Below, piece after piece: positions 39,558 to 46,048 of a stretch of DNA of 64,000 nucleotides; positions within the stretch are counted from its first letter, which is position 1, and each line of letters begins with the position of its first letter. The position numbers and the translations under genes were made by a program. Source of the stretch: Sandaracinaceae bacterium (GTDB lineage: Bacteria > Myxococcota_A > Polyangia > Polyangiales > Houyiibacteriaceae); assembly GCA_020633075.1 (NCBI GenBank), contig JACKEI010000001.1:868001-932000 (forward strand). Reading direction: 5' to 3'. The notes beneath the pieces are model-generated. The model ran no database searches and had not been told where the DNA came from. It saw nothing but the letters and a program-made list of their open reading frames with translations.

Positions 39558-39569
39558 TTTCGCGCGAAA
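39558..39569. promoter_or_regulatory. Palindrome upstream of the response-regulator operon
   Basis: TTTCGCGCGAAA is a perfect 12-base palindrome 46 bases upstream of the response-regulator start, in the region divergent from the lipoprotein at 39329. It could be a regulator site for the operon. It is short and could occur by chance in this GC-rich sequence. Confidence 0.3.
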
Positions 39570-39615
39570 CGGTGCTTCATGCGCATCTCGACATGGGTCG
39601 AGCAGAGCAGGCTCC

Positions 39616-40287
39616 ATGCGCATCCTGGTGGTCGAAGACGACGCGAAGATCTCGGGCTTTCTCCAGCGTGGACTCGGAGAAGAGGGCCATCGGGTGGACG
39701 TGGCGCGCTCGCTCTTGGCCGCCCGCGCCGAGGCCCGCTCCCTCGGGTACGACCTCATGCTGGTGGACCGCATGCTGCCGGACGGAGACGGGCTCACGCT
39801 GGTGCGCGACATGCGCCAGCGCGGCGACGCGACCCCCGTGATCTGCCTGACGGCCCGCGACCAGACCGAGGACAAGGTAGAGGGCCTGTACGGAGGCGCC
39901 GACGACTACCTTGTGAAGCCCTTCGAGTTCGGCGAGCTCCTGGCGCGCATCGCCGCAGTGACGCGCCGCGTGCCGAGCGCGGGCACGCTAGACGTGGGGG
40001 ACCTGAGCATCGACCTCCCCAGCCGGCGCGTTCACCGGGCGGGCCGCGAGCTGCACCTCACCGCGCAGGAGTACGCGCTGCTGCGCTACCTGGCCGAGCA
40101 CGCCGGGGAGGTGCTGTCGCGCACCCGCCTGCTCGAGGCCGTCTGGGACATGTCGCACGATCCGCGCACCAACGTGGTGGACGTGTACATCAGCTACCTG
40201 CGCGCCAAGATCGACAAGGGATTCGACCACAAGCTCCTGCAGACCGTGCGGAGCGTGGGCTACGTGCTGGACGACAAGCCCCGATGA
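39616..40287 (+). CDS. OmpR-family response regulator
   Basis: A 223-residue protein. The receiver domain has the acidic pair VEDDAK (10-11), phosphoacceptor Asp in DLMLVDRMLPDGDG (51), the Thr of ICLTARD and Lys in YLVKPFEFG. The C-terminal winged helix (ELHLTAQEYALLRYLAEHAG, VVDVYISYLRAKIDKGFDH, LLQTVRSVGYVL) defines the OmpR/PhoB class. The start is ATG 39616. It overlaps the histidine kinase start by 4 bases, so the pair is cognate. It probably controls the downstream flavin/heme genes that follow on the same strand. Confidence 0.92.
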   Translation: MRILVVEDDAKISGFLQRGLGEEGHRVDVARSLLAARAEARSLGYDLMLVDRMLPDGDGLTLVRDMRQRGDATPVICLTARDQTEDKVEGLYGGADDYLVKPFEFGELLARIAAVTRRVPSAGTLDVGDLSIDLPSRRVHRAGRELHLTAQEYALLRYLAEHAGEVLSRTRLLEAVWDMSHDPRTNVVDVYISYLRAKIDKGFDHKLLQTVRSVGYVLDDKPR

Positions 40288-41618
40288 GCACGTCCATCTC
40301 GAGGCAGATCGTGCTGGGGGGGACGGCCGTCCTGGGGGCGACGTTGGTCCTAGTGGGTGTGGCCACCGCCATGGTGTTGCACCGGCGGCAGGTCAGCGCG
40401 CTCGACGAGGCGCTGCTCATCGCCGCGCACGGACGCGCGCATCCCGAGGTGGAAGTGGAGGTCGAGGTCGAGCACAGCCGCGCGCCGATCGAATCGTGGA
40501 TTGTGGCGCCGGGTGACCCCCGTGTCTCCGCGTCGTTGGCGCGGGCCGCGCTGCGCGCCGAGGCTCCCCTGCACGTGACCGTTGGGGACCAGCGCATGGT
40601 GTTGCTGCCCTTCGAGGTGCAGCGAGACGAGCACGAGGAGCATGAGGAGCTCGCCGCGGCCACAGCGCCAGTGGTCACCCTCTCGCGCAGCGTGGGCCCC
40701 TTCGCAGGCGTCTACGCACTCCTCGCGGCCATGGCGGCGCTGGCGGCCACGTTCGTCCAGCTCCACGTCGTGCGGCGCGCGTTCGAGCCCGTCGACCGCG
40801 CTCGCGAGCGGGCCAGCCGCGTCACCGGGTTCGGGGCCGACCAGCGCCTCGACGAGGACGCGCCCCTCGAGATCCAGCCGTTGCTCGAGGCGCTCAACGG
40901 CCTGCTGGAGCGCCTCGACCGGTCCTATCGCGCCCAGACCCGCTTCACCGCCTCGGCCGCCCACGAGCTGCGCACGCCGGTGACTGCCCTGCTCGGCGAG
41001 CTGGACGTCGCCCTGCGCAGCCCGCGCTCGGCCGAGGCCTATCAGGAGGTGCTCACCTCCATGCGCGACGACGTGCTCCGCTTGCGTCAGCTGGTGGAGG
41101 GGCTGACCGCGCTCTCGCGCGTGGACGCCAGTGACCTCGGGCGCAGCCACGAGCTGATGCGCGCCGGCGAGGTGGCGTCCAACGCGCTCGCCGCCGAGAG
41201 CGCCGCGCTGCGCGCTGCAGGCAACACGGTCACGGTGAAGCTCGAGGACGATCCCGAGATCGAAGCCAACCGCTCGCTGGTGGAGGCGGCGCTCGGCAAC
41301 CTGCTGCGCAACGCGGCGCGCCACGCCCCCGGGCGAGACGTGGTGTTGCAGGTCGCCCGCCGGGGCGACTTCGCCGAGTTCACGGTGGACGACGCGGGCC
41401 CCGGGGTGGAGGAGTCCGAGCGCGAGGTGCTCTTCGACCGCTTCGTGCGCGGCGGGAGGGCGCGGGAGCTCGACCGGCAGGGCCTCGGCCTCGGCCTCTC
41501 CATCACGCGTGAGGTGGCGCGCCGCCACGGTGGGGACTGCGTGCTCGAGCGCTCACCCCTCGGGGGGCTGCGGGCACGCCTCACGCTGCGCCTCCCTGCG
41601 CGTCTCAGCGACGTCTAA
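40284..41618 (+). CDS. Sensor histidine kinase with acidic, His-containing sensor loop
   Basis: A 444-residue protein. Membrane helices at about 10-33 and 137-160 enclose a periplasmic loop. That loop contains an alternating Glu/Val stretch ending in His (HPEVEVEVEVEHSRAP) and a second acidic/His cluster (DEHEEHEELA), both likely metal-binding. A HAMP-like region follows, then the H-box SAAHELRTPVTALLGELD (His about 227) and ATP-binding N, G1 and G2 motifs (NLLRNAARHAP, DDAGPGVEE, GLGLGLSIT). The likely signal is a cation such as iron, copper or zinc (inference from the loop). Confidence 0.9.
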   Translation: MSTSISRQIVLGGTAVLGATLVLVGVATAMVLHRRQVSALDEALLIAAHGRAHPEVEVEVEVEHSRAPIESWIVAPGDPRVSASLARAALRAEAPLHVTVGDQRMVLLPFEVQRDEHEEHEELAAATAPVVTLSRSVGPFAGVYALLAAMAALAATFVQLHVVRRAFEPVDRARERASRVTGFGADQRLDEDAPLEIQPLLEALNGLLERLDRSYRAQTRFTASAAHELRTPVTALLGELDVALRSPRSAEAYQEVLTSMRDDVLRLRQLVEGLTALSRVDASDLGRSHELMRAGEVASNALAAESAALRAAGNTVTVKLEDDPEIEANRSLVEAALGNLLRNAARHAPGRDVVLQVARRGDFAEFTVDDAGPGVEESEREVLFDRFVRGGRARELDRQGLGLGLSITREVARRHGGDCVLERSPLGGLRARLTLRLPARLSDV

Positions 41619-41682
41619 GGTCGCTCTAATCGTCCTCCAATCTCGGCGCCGCAAGCTAGGGGCGAACCAAGAGGAGGTTCCG

Positions 41683-42042
41683 ATGAACAAGCACCTGGCA
41701 CTCGCATATGCATTCGCAGGCCTCGCCGTGGCGGCAGCCCTGATCGCCTTCGTCACCACGTCCACCCTCGCGCCGGGTCCGGCAGAGTTCGCCACCAGCG
41801 TCGGCGAAGCTGCGGCGCCCGATCCCGGCCTCGCAGCTGCGCCATCCGAGGCGCCAACGGCCACGCTGGCGGCGGCCCCCGCGCCCGAGCCGGCGGTGGA
41901 GTACGTCTATGTCGACGAACCGGCACGCGCCGGCGGTCGTCATGGCGACGACGACCATGACGAAGACGGGGAGCGCGAGGCCGAAGACCACGACGACGAC
42001 GACCGCGACGAACGGGGTGGCCGTCATGACGACGATGACTGA
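41683..42042 (+). CDS. Small membrane-anchored protein with Asp/His-rich tail
   Basis: A 119-residue protein, ATG 41683 with a strong AAGAGGAGG ribosome site. One N-terminal membrane helix (LALAYAFAGLAVAAALIAFV) is followed by an Ala/Pro linker, a short conserved-looking VEYVYVDEPARAG, and a tail made almost wholly of Asp, Glu, His and Arg (GDDDHDEDGEREAED and DHDDDDRDERGGRHDDDD). The tail should bind divalent cations. I do not recognise a family. It sits between the two-component genes and ApbE in a single-strand operon. The tail may present metal to the membrane reductase or act as a metal buffer (inference). Confidence 0.7.
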   Translation: MNKHLALAYAFAGLAVAAALIAFVTTSTLAPGPAEFATSVGEAAAPDPGLAAAPSEAPTATLAAAPAPEPAVEYVYVDEPARAGGRHGDDDHDEDGEREAEDHDDDDRDERGGRHDDDD

Positions 42043-42295
42043 GCGTGATCTGCAGAAGCGGCTCGTCGACCTGTCGGTCATCACCCTCTCGGCGTTGGTG
42101 CTGGGCGGCGGCTACCTGCTGGCCGCGAGCGTGGACCGCGAGCGCGCACGGCTCGCACCAGCAGCGCAGGAAGAGACCGTCCAGCTCGCCATGATCAGCG
42201 CCGACGTGGCCGACGTCGCGCCAGTGCCCGGGCTGCAGCCGGCGCCGCGGCCCACCCGCCGCGTGGTGGTGGTGCGGCGCACGAGGGCGTCATGA
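42026..42295 (+). CDS. Small single-pass membrane protein
   Basis: An 89-residue protein that overlaps the preceding gene by 17 bases (a start at ATG 42035 would reduce this to 8) and the next by 4. A basic N-terminus, a single helix (LSVITLSALVLGGGYLLA), an Ala/Val/Pro stretch and an Arg/Val tail (RRVVVVRRTRA) are visible. No family is recognised. The tight coupling on both sides indicates that it belongs to the flavin/heme operon. It could be a partner of the Asp-rich protein, since the tails carry opposite charges (inference). Confidence 0.6.
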   Translation: MTTMTERDLQKRLVDLSVITLSALVLGGGYLLAASVDRERARLAPAAQEETVQLAMISADVADVAPVPGLQPAPRPTRRVVVVRRTRAS

Positions 42296-43137
42296 AACAA
42301 CATGCGTTTCTCGCCATGGGGACCGACTGGATGATCCTCGCCGAGGGCTGCGGCGCCGACGCCCTGGTCCAAGCCGAGCGCTCGGTCCGCGACGCAGAGG
42401 GGCGGCTCTCCCGCTTCCTGCCGGACTCGGCCGTCTCGCGGCTCAACCGCCACCGCGAGGCGCGCGACCCCGTGCTGGCCGCCGTGCTGCGCGAGGCCAT
42501 GGGCTTCTGGCGCGACACCGGCGGGGCCTTCGACCCGCGCCTCGGATCCCAGCTCGCGTCTCTCGGCTATGACCGCCCGTTCGTCGAGATGACGAGCCCG
42601 GTGGGCTCGTGGCGTCGCGCGGACGCCCCGGGGCTGCAAGTGATGCTCGAAGGCGACCGAGTGCGGCTCGAAGGCTCGGGCAGTGTGGACCTCGGCGGCA
42701 TCGCCAAAGGCTGGACGGTGGACCGTGTGCTCGACGCCCTCGTGGCGGCCGGGGCCGAGGCGGTGCTCGTGGATGGCGGCGGCGACATCGCGGTGCGCGG
42801 GGCCGACTGGCCCATCGGACTGGACGACGACCTCAGCGTGCTGCTGCGCGACGGCGCCGTGGCGACCTCGTCGACGCGCGCGCGGCGCTGGCAGTCGGCG
42901 CAGGGCCCGCACGCGCACCACGTCCTCTCGGCCCGCACTGGCCTCCCAGCGGAGACTCCGGTCGACACCGTCACGGTGGTCGCCCCCAACGCCACCACCG
43001 CCGACGCCCTCGCCACCGCGGCGCTGGTGGACCCTGCCGGTCAGCTGCCGCGCCTCACCGGGCCGGGCTACCAAGCGGCCATGCGCGCGGCGAGCGGCGC
43101 CTGGTACACCACCCCCAACTGGTGCGAGGCGCCATGA
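42292..43137 (+). CDS. apbE: FAD:protein FMN transferase (ApbE family)
   Basis: A 281-residue protein with the ApbE pattern: HAFLAMGTDWMILAEG, AEGRLSRFLPDSAVSRLN, GGAFDPRLG, VDLGGIAKGWTVDRVLDALV, VLVDGGGDIAVRG and the metal-binding THVDTVTV-like segment (ETPVDTVTVVAPNATTADALAT). ApbE enzymes attach FMN covalently to Thr/Ser of partner flavoproteins. No signal peptide is seen: the protein starts at the first strand, and the start is coupled to the previous gene. It may therefore act in the cytoplasm, or an exported start was lost. No canonical target motif (D-x-x-S/T-G-A-T) was found in nearby genes. Confidence 0.88.
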   Translation: MKQHAFLAMGTDWMILAEGCGADALVQAERSVRDAEGRLSRFLPDSAVSRLNRHREARDPVLAAVLREAMGFWRDTGGAFDPRLGSQLASLGYDRPFVEMTSPVGSWRRADAPGLQVMLEGDRVRLEGSGSVDLGGIAKGWTVDRVLDALVAAGAEAVLVDGGGDIAVRGADWPIGLDDDLSVLLRDGAVATSSTRARRWQSAQGPHAHHVLSARTGLPAETPVDTVTVVAPNATTADALATAALVDPAGQLPRLTGPGYQAAMRAASGAWYTTPNWCEAP

Positions 43138-43793
43138 AGAGCGCGTTCCCCGCTTGGATTCAGCGCTTCGCCCTCGCGGCGCTCGGAGCCGCCACGGTGC
43201 TGTCCATGGCGCCTCTGGTGGAGCGGCTCGCCGCGCCCGGCGTGCCCGTGATGTGGTGGGCCGACCGAGCCCTCGGCATGCTGGCGTACGTGGCGCTGTG
43301 GCTGTCCACCTTGTTCGGTGTGCTGGTGGGCAGCCGTGGGGCGGGCGGGCTGCTCGATCGCGCTACGGTGCTCCAGCTCCACAGCCGCTGGGCGCTGGTC
43401 GCGCTGAGCGCCACCGGACTCCATGTCCTCACCGTGGTGGGCGACCCCCACTCGGGCATCTCGGCGCTGGCCGTCTTCGTGCCTGGCGTGTCCGAGAAGC
43501 TCACCGTGCCCGTGACGCTCGGCACCCTTGCCCTGTATGGACTCGTCAGCCTCGGAGTCGCGACCTATCTCACGGACCGCATCCCGAAGACGGTCTGGCG
43601 CGCCATCCACGCCACCGCGTTCGGCACGTACCTGCTGGCCCTCGCGCACGGCGTCCTCGCAGGCAGCGAGACCCACCTGCCCGCGGTGCGCGCGCTCTAC
43701 GTCGGCACGGGAGCGGTGCTCGCAGCGGCGTTCGTGCAGCGCGTGCTGCTCAGCCTCGCACCCTTCACCTCGAAAGTTGGACCTGTATCATGA
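43134..43793 (+). CDS. Ferric-reductase-like transmembrane protein
   Basis: A 219-residue protein with about six membrane helices. Four His in helix positions, QLHSRW, GLHVLT, AIHATAFG and ALAHGV, could bind two b-type hemes across the membrane, as in ferric-reductase-like (YedZ/MsrQ-like) proteins. It is coupled by ATGA overlaps to ApbE upstream and to the cytochrome b561-like gene downstream. Electron transfer between cytoplasmic donors or quinol and an extracytoplasmic flavin or metal is inferred from family and context. Confidence 0.8.
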   Translation: MKSAFPAWIQRFALAALGAATVLSMAPLVERLAAPGVPVMWWADRALGMLAYVALWLSTLFGVLVGSRGAGGLLDRATVLQLHSRWALVALSATGLHVLTVVGDPHSGISALAVFVPGVSEKLTVPVTLGTLALYGLVSLGVATYLTDRIPKTVWRAIHATAFGTYLLALAHGVLAGSETHLPAVRALYVGTGAVLAAAFVQRVLLSLAPFTSKVGPVS

Positions 43794-44545
43794 AACGCAT
43801 CCTCGTCTGGGACCTCCCCACTCGGCTCTTCCACTGGCTGCTGGCGGGCTCGTTCATCGCGGCGTTCGCCATTGCCAACTTCGTGGACGACGAAAGCGCA
43901 GCATTCGTTGTTCACATGCTGCTCGGCGCCGTCATGGGCGTCATGGTCGTGCTGCGCGTGCTCTGGGGCTTCGTCGGGTCGCGCTATGCCCGCTTCGGCT
44001 CGTTCGCGTTCGGTGCGAGCGACGTGATCGCCTACCTGAAGGGCACCGTGCGCGGGGAGGGCAAGCGCTACCTCGGTCACAACCCAGGCTCGAGCGTGGC
44101 CATCTGGGCCATGCTCGCGTTGACGCTCGGCCTCGGCATCAGCGGCGCCCTCATGTCCTCCAACGAAGCTCTCGAGGAGGTGCACGAAGTGCTCGCTTAT
44201 GCGCTGCTGGCGGTCGTCGTCACCCACGTGGCCGGCGTGGTGTGGCACACGCTGCAGCACCGGGAGAACATCACGGCCAGCATGGTGACCGGCTACAAGG
44301 AAGGGGAGCCCGAGGCCGCCATCCCGTCGGTGCACCCGGTGGCTGCCGTCGTCTTCCTGGTGCTGACCGCGGCGTGGGCAGCGCTGCTGGTGCAGGGCTA
44401 CGATGGGGTGACGCGCACCGTCACCCTCCCTCTGGTGGGTACCCAGCTACGGCTGGGAGAACGCCCCGAGGTCGGCGGTGGCGACGGAGAGGCGCTGGGT
44501 GCCAGTCGCGCCGAGTACGGCGAGGAAGACGACGATGACGACTGA
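43790..44545 (+). CDS. Cytochrome b561/Ni-Fe-hydrogenase b-type membrane protein with Asp tail
   Basis: A 251-residue protein. The start WDLPTRLFHWLLAGSFIAAF, followed by VHMLLGAVMGVMVVLRVLWGFVGSRYARF and a later HEVLAYALLAVVVTHVAGVVWHT, is typical of the four-helix di-heme cytochrome b family, with His ligands in the helices. A fifth helix (AAVVFLVLTAAWAALLV) precedes a tail ending EEDDDDD. Asp-rich tails thus occur on two proteins of this operon. It probably takes quinol electrons. A short convergent gap (35 bases) separates it from the next gene. Confidence 0.87.
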   Translation: MKRILVWDLPTRLFHWLLAGSFIAAFAIANFVDDESAAFVVHMLLGAVMGVMVVLRVLWGFVGSRYARFGSFAFGASDVIAYLKGTVRGEGKRYLGHNPGSSVAIWAMLALTLGLGISGALMSSNEALEEVHEVLAYALLAVVVTHVAGVVWHTLQHRENITASMVTGYKEGEPEAAIPSVHPVAAVVFLVLTAAWAALLVQGYDGVTRTVTLPLVGTQLRLGERPEVGGGDGEALGASRAEYGEEDDDDD

Positions 44546-44580
44546 GCCCGCGGCGCGCGGCGCCTCCGCCGACGTGCCGC

Positions 44581-45645
44581 TCACGGGGCGGGGACGAGCG
44601 CGCCCCGGACCAGCCGCAAGCGACGCCCGTTGACCAAGAGCTGCGCGCCCTCCACCGCGGTAGGCAAGTCCACGGTGTCGCGCAGCTCGGGTGAGTCCGG
44701 AGAGAACGACGCCATGCTCTGGGGGTCGACCCACGCGGGGACGAGGACCAAGAGGAGCTCGCCACGGGCACCGAGGAAGTAGTGCACCTCGCCGTCGTCG
44801 GCGCAGCGACAGTCGTCACCGTCCTCGCAGTCATCGCACGCGTAGCTGACGCGGGCCTGGGTCACGACCTCGAGCACGCGCACGCGACCTACCTGGTGGT
44901 AGCGCGCCGTCGAAAGCCGCTCCTCGTCTGCGCCGAGCTCGCACTCGAGACCGGTGACGCGGCGGCCGCGCGCCGTGACCACCATCAGGAAGCGGTCCTC
45001 CACGAGCACGGTGGTGTTCTCGTCGGCTCGTCGCACGCCGTAGCGCCCCTCCGTGTCTGGGATGTCTGCGGCTGCCATGGCCCGACAGAAGGGCGCGGCT
45101 CGACGCGCAGCGGTCACACAACGACGCAGCGCCGCGTCGTCGGCGAAGCGCAGCAGCGCCTCGGCCGAAAAGCGGGATGGGAGCGCCCCGCAGCCGCTCG
45201 CCGCGACGAGCCGGGCCGCCACGTTCACGATGCGTTGCTCGACGATGCGCAGCCGCGCGACGTTGTCGGTGTCGAGCGCCAGCGCCAGGAGCCGATACGC
45301 CGCACGAAGGCCACCGCGGTCCTCGTGGACGCGTGCGCGATTGAAGCGGCATGCCGAGAGCGTGGCCCGCGCGGTGGGGTCGCTGGCCGGAGGGGCGACC
45401 CGGGCTGCCTCGAGCAAGGTGTCGAGGCGCTGCGCGGCCTCATCGACACGGCCCGCCCGGCGCTCGGCCTCGGCGAGGGAGCAGCCGTTCGACAGCGTGG
45501 GCTGCGCCGCGTAGGCGGCGGCCAAGCGGACGCGCGTGGCCTCCTCCTCGGACTGGACTTGTGCCTGGGCTGAGGCGCCCAACGTGGCGAGCATCGAGAC
45601 CGCGACCGAGACCGTGTAGAGGGCGAGCGAGGCGGGTGCGCGCAT
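44581..45645 (-). CDS. Secreted protein of unknown function
   Basis: A 354-residue protein from ATG 45645 with a signal peptide (SLALYTVSVAVSMLATLGASAQ). The N-terminal half is helical and TPR-like (LSNGCSLAEAERRAGRVDEAAQRLD, read in shorter motifs; RAAYRLLALALDTDNVARL). The C-terminal half is beta-rich with a Cys-rich loop (CDDCEDGDDCRCADDGE) likely to bind metal or form disulfides. No family is recognised. The frame open to 45954 upstream overlaps a different coding piece and is not used. Confidence 0.55.
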   Translation of the reverse strand: MRAPASLALYTVSVAVSMLATLGASAQAQVQSEEEATRVRLAAAYAAQPTLSNGCSLAEAERRAGRVDEAAQRLDTLLEAARVAPPASDPTARATLSACRFNRARVHEDRGGLRAAYRLLALALDTDNVARLRIVEQRIVNVAARLVAASGCGALPSRFSAEALLRFADDAALRRCVTAARRAAPFCRAMAAADIPDTEGRYGVRRADENTTVLVEDRFLMVVTARGRRVTGLECELGADEERLSTARYHQVGRVRVLEVVTQARVSYACDDCEDGDDCRCADDGEVHYFLGARGELLLVLVPAWVDPQSMASFSPDSPELRDTVDLPTAVEGAQLLVNGRRLRLVRGALVPAP

Positions 45646-45659
45646 GGGGCGAGCATATC

Positions 45660-45920
45660 GTGAAAGGCGGTGAGGGCTCATGCCTAGTTGGTGTCGGGGG
45701 CGCGCCAATCGATCTGCGCGGCATCCCTGGCCCGCCGGTGTCCGTCGAAATGACCATCGATGGCCAGACCTCCCATGTGGTTCACACCGAGCGGTTTCGT
45801 TTCCACGCCCCATGGCGCTTCGTGGCCGAGCCGTTCCTGAGGAACTGGATTGCCCAAGGCGTTCCGAAGGAGATGGAGCGACTGAAGGCCATTCTGGAGT
45901 CCGAAGCCCCCACGCATTGA
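45660..45920 (+). pseudogene. Probable C-terminal remnant of an SRPBCC-like protein
   Basis: The last 70 codons read PPVSVEMTIDGQTSHVVHTE, RFRFHAPWRFVAEPF and IAQGVPKEMERLKAIL, the style of the final strand and long helix of SRPBCC (START-like) domains. The N-terminal two thirds of such a domain are absent. The frame upstream runs straight into the divergent gene start at 45645. A GTG at 45660 could initiate an 86-residue product, but a complete fold is impossible. The family call is from memory of the pattern and is moderate only. Confidence 0.4.
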
Positions 45921-46048
45921 TTTGGGGAAGGGTCCGGCTCCACGCGCCGACCACCCTGGCGCGAGTGCACCCCGCGGTGCCGAGCAGCAGACGGGCAAGC
46001 GAGTCCTCGAAGCGCTTGGGTTTCGAGGACTCGCCGCGCAGGTCGCCT

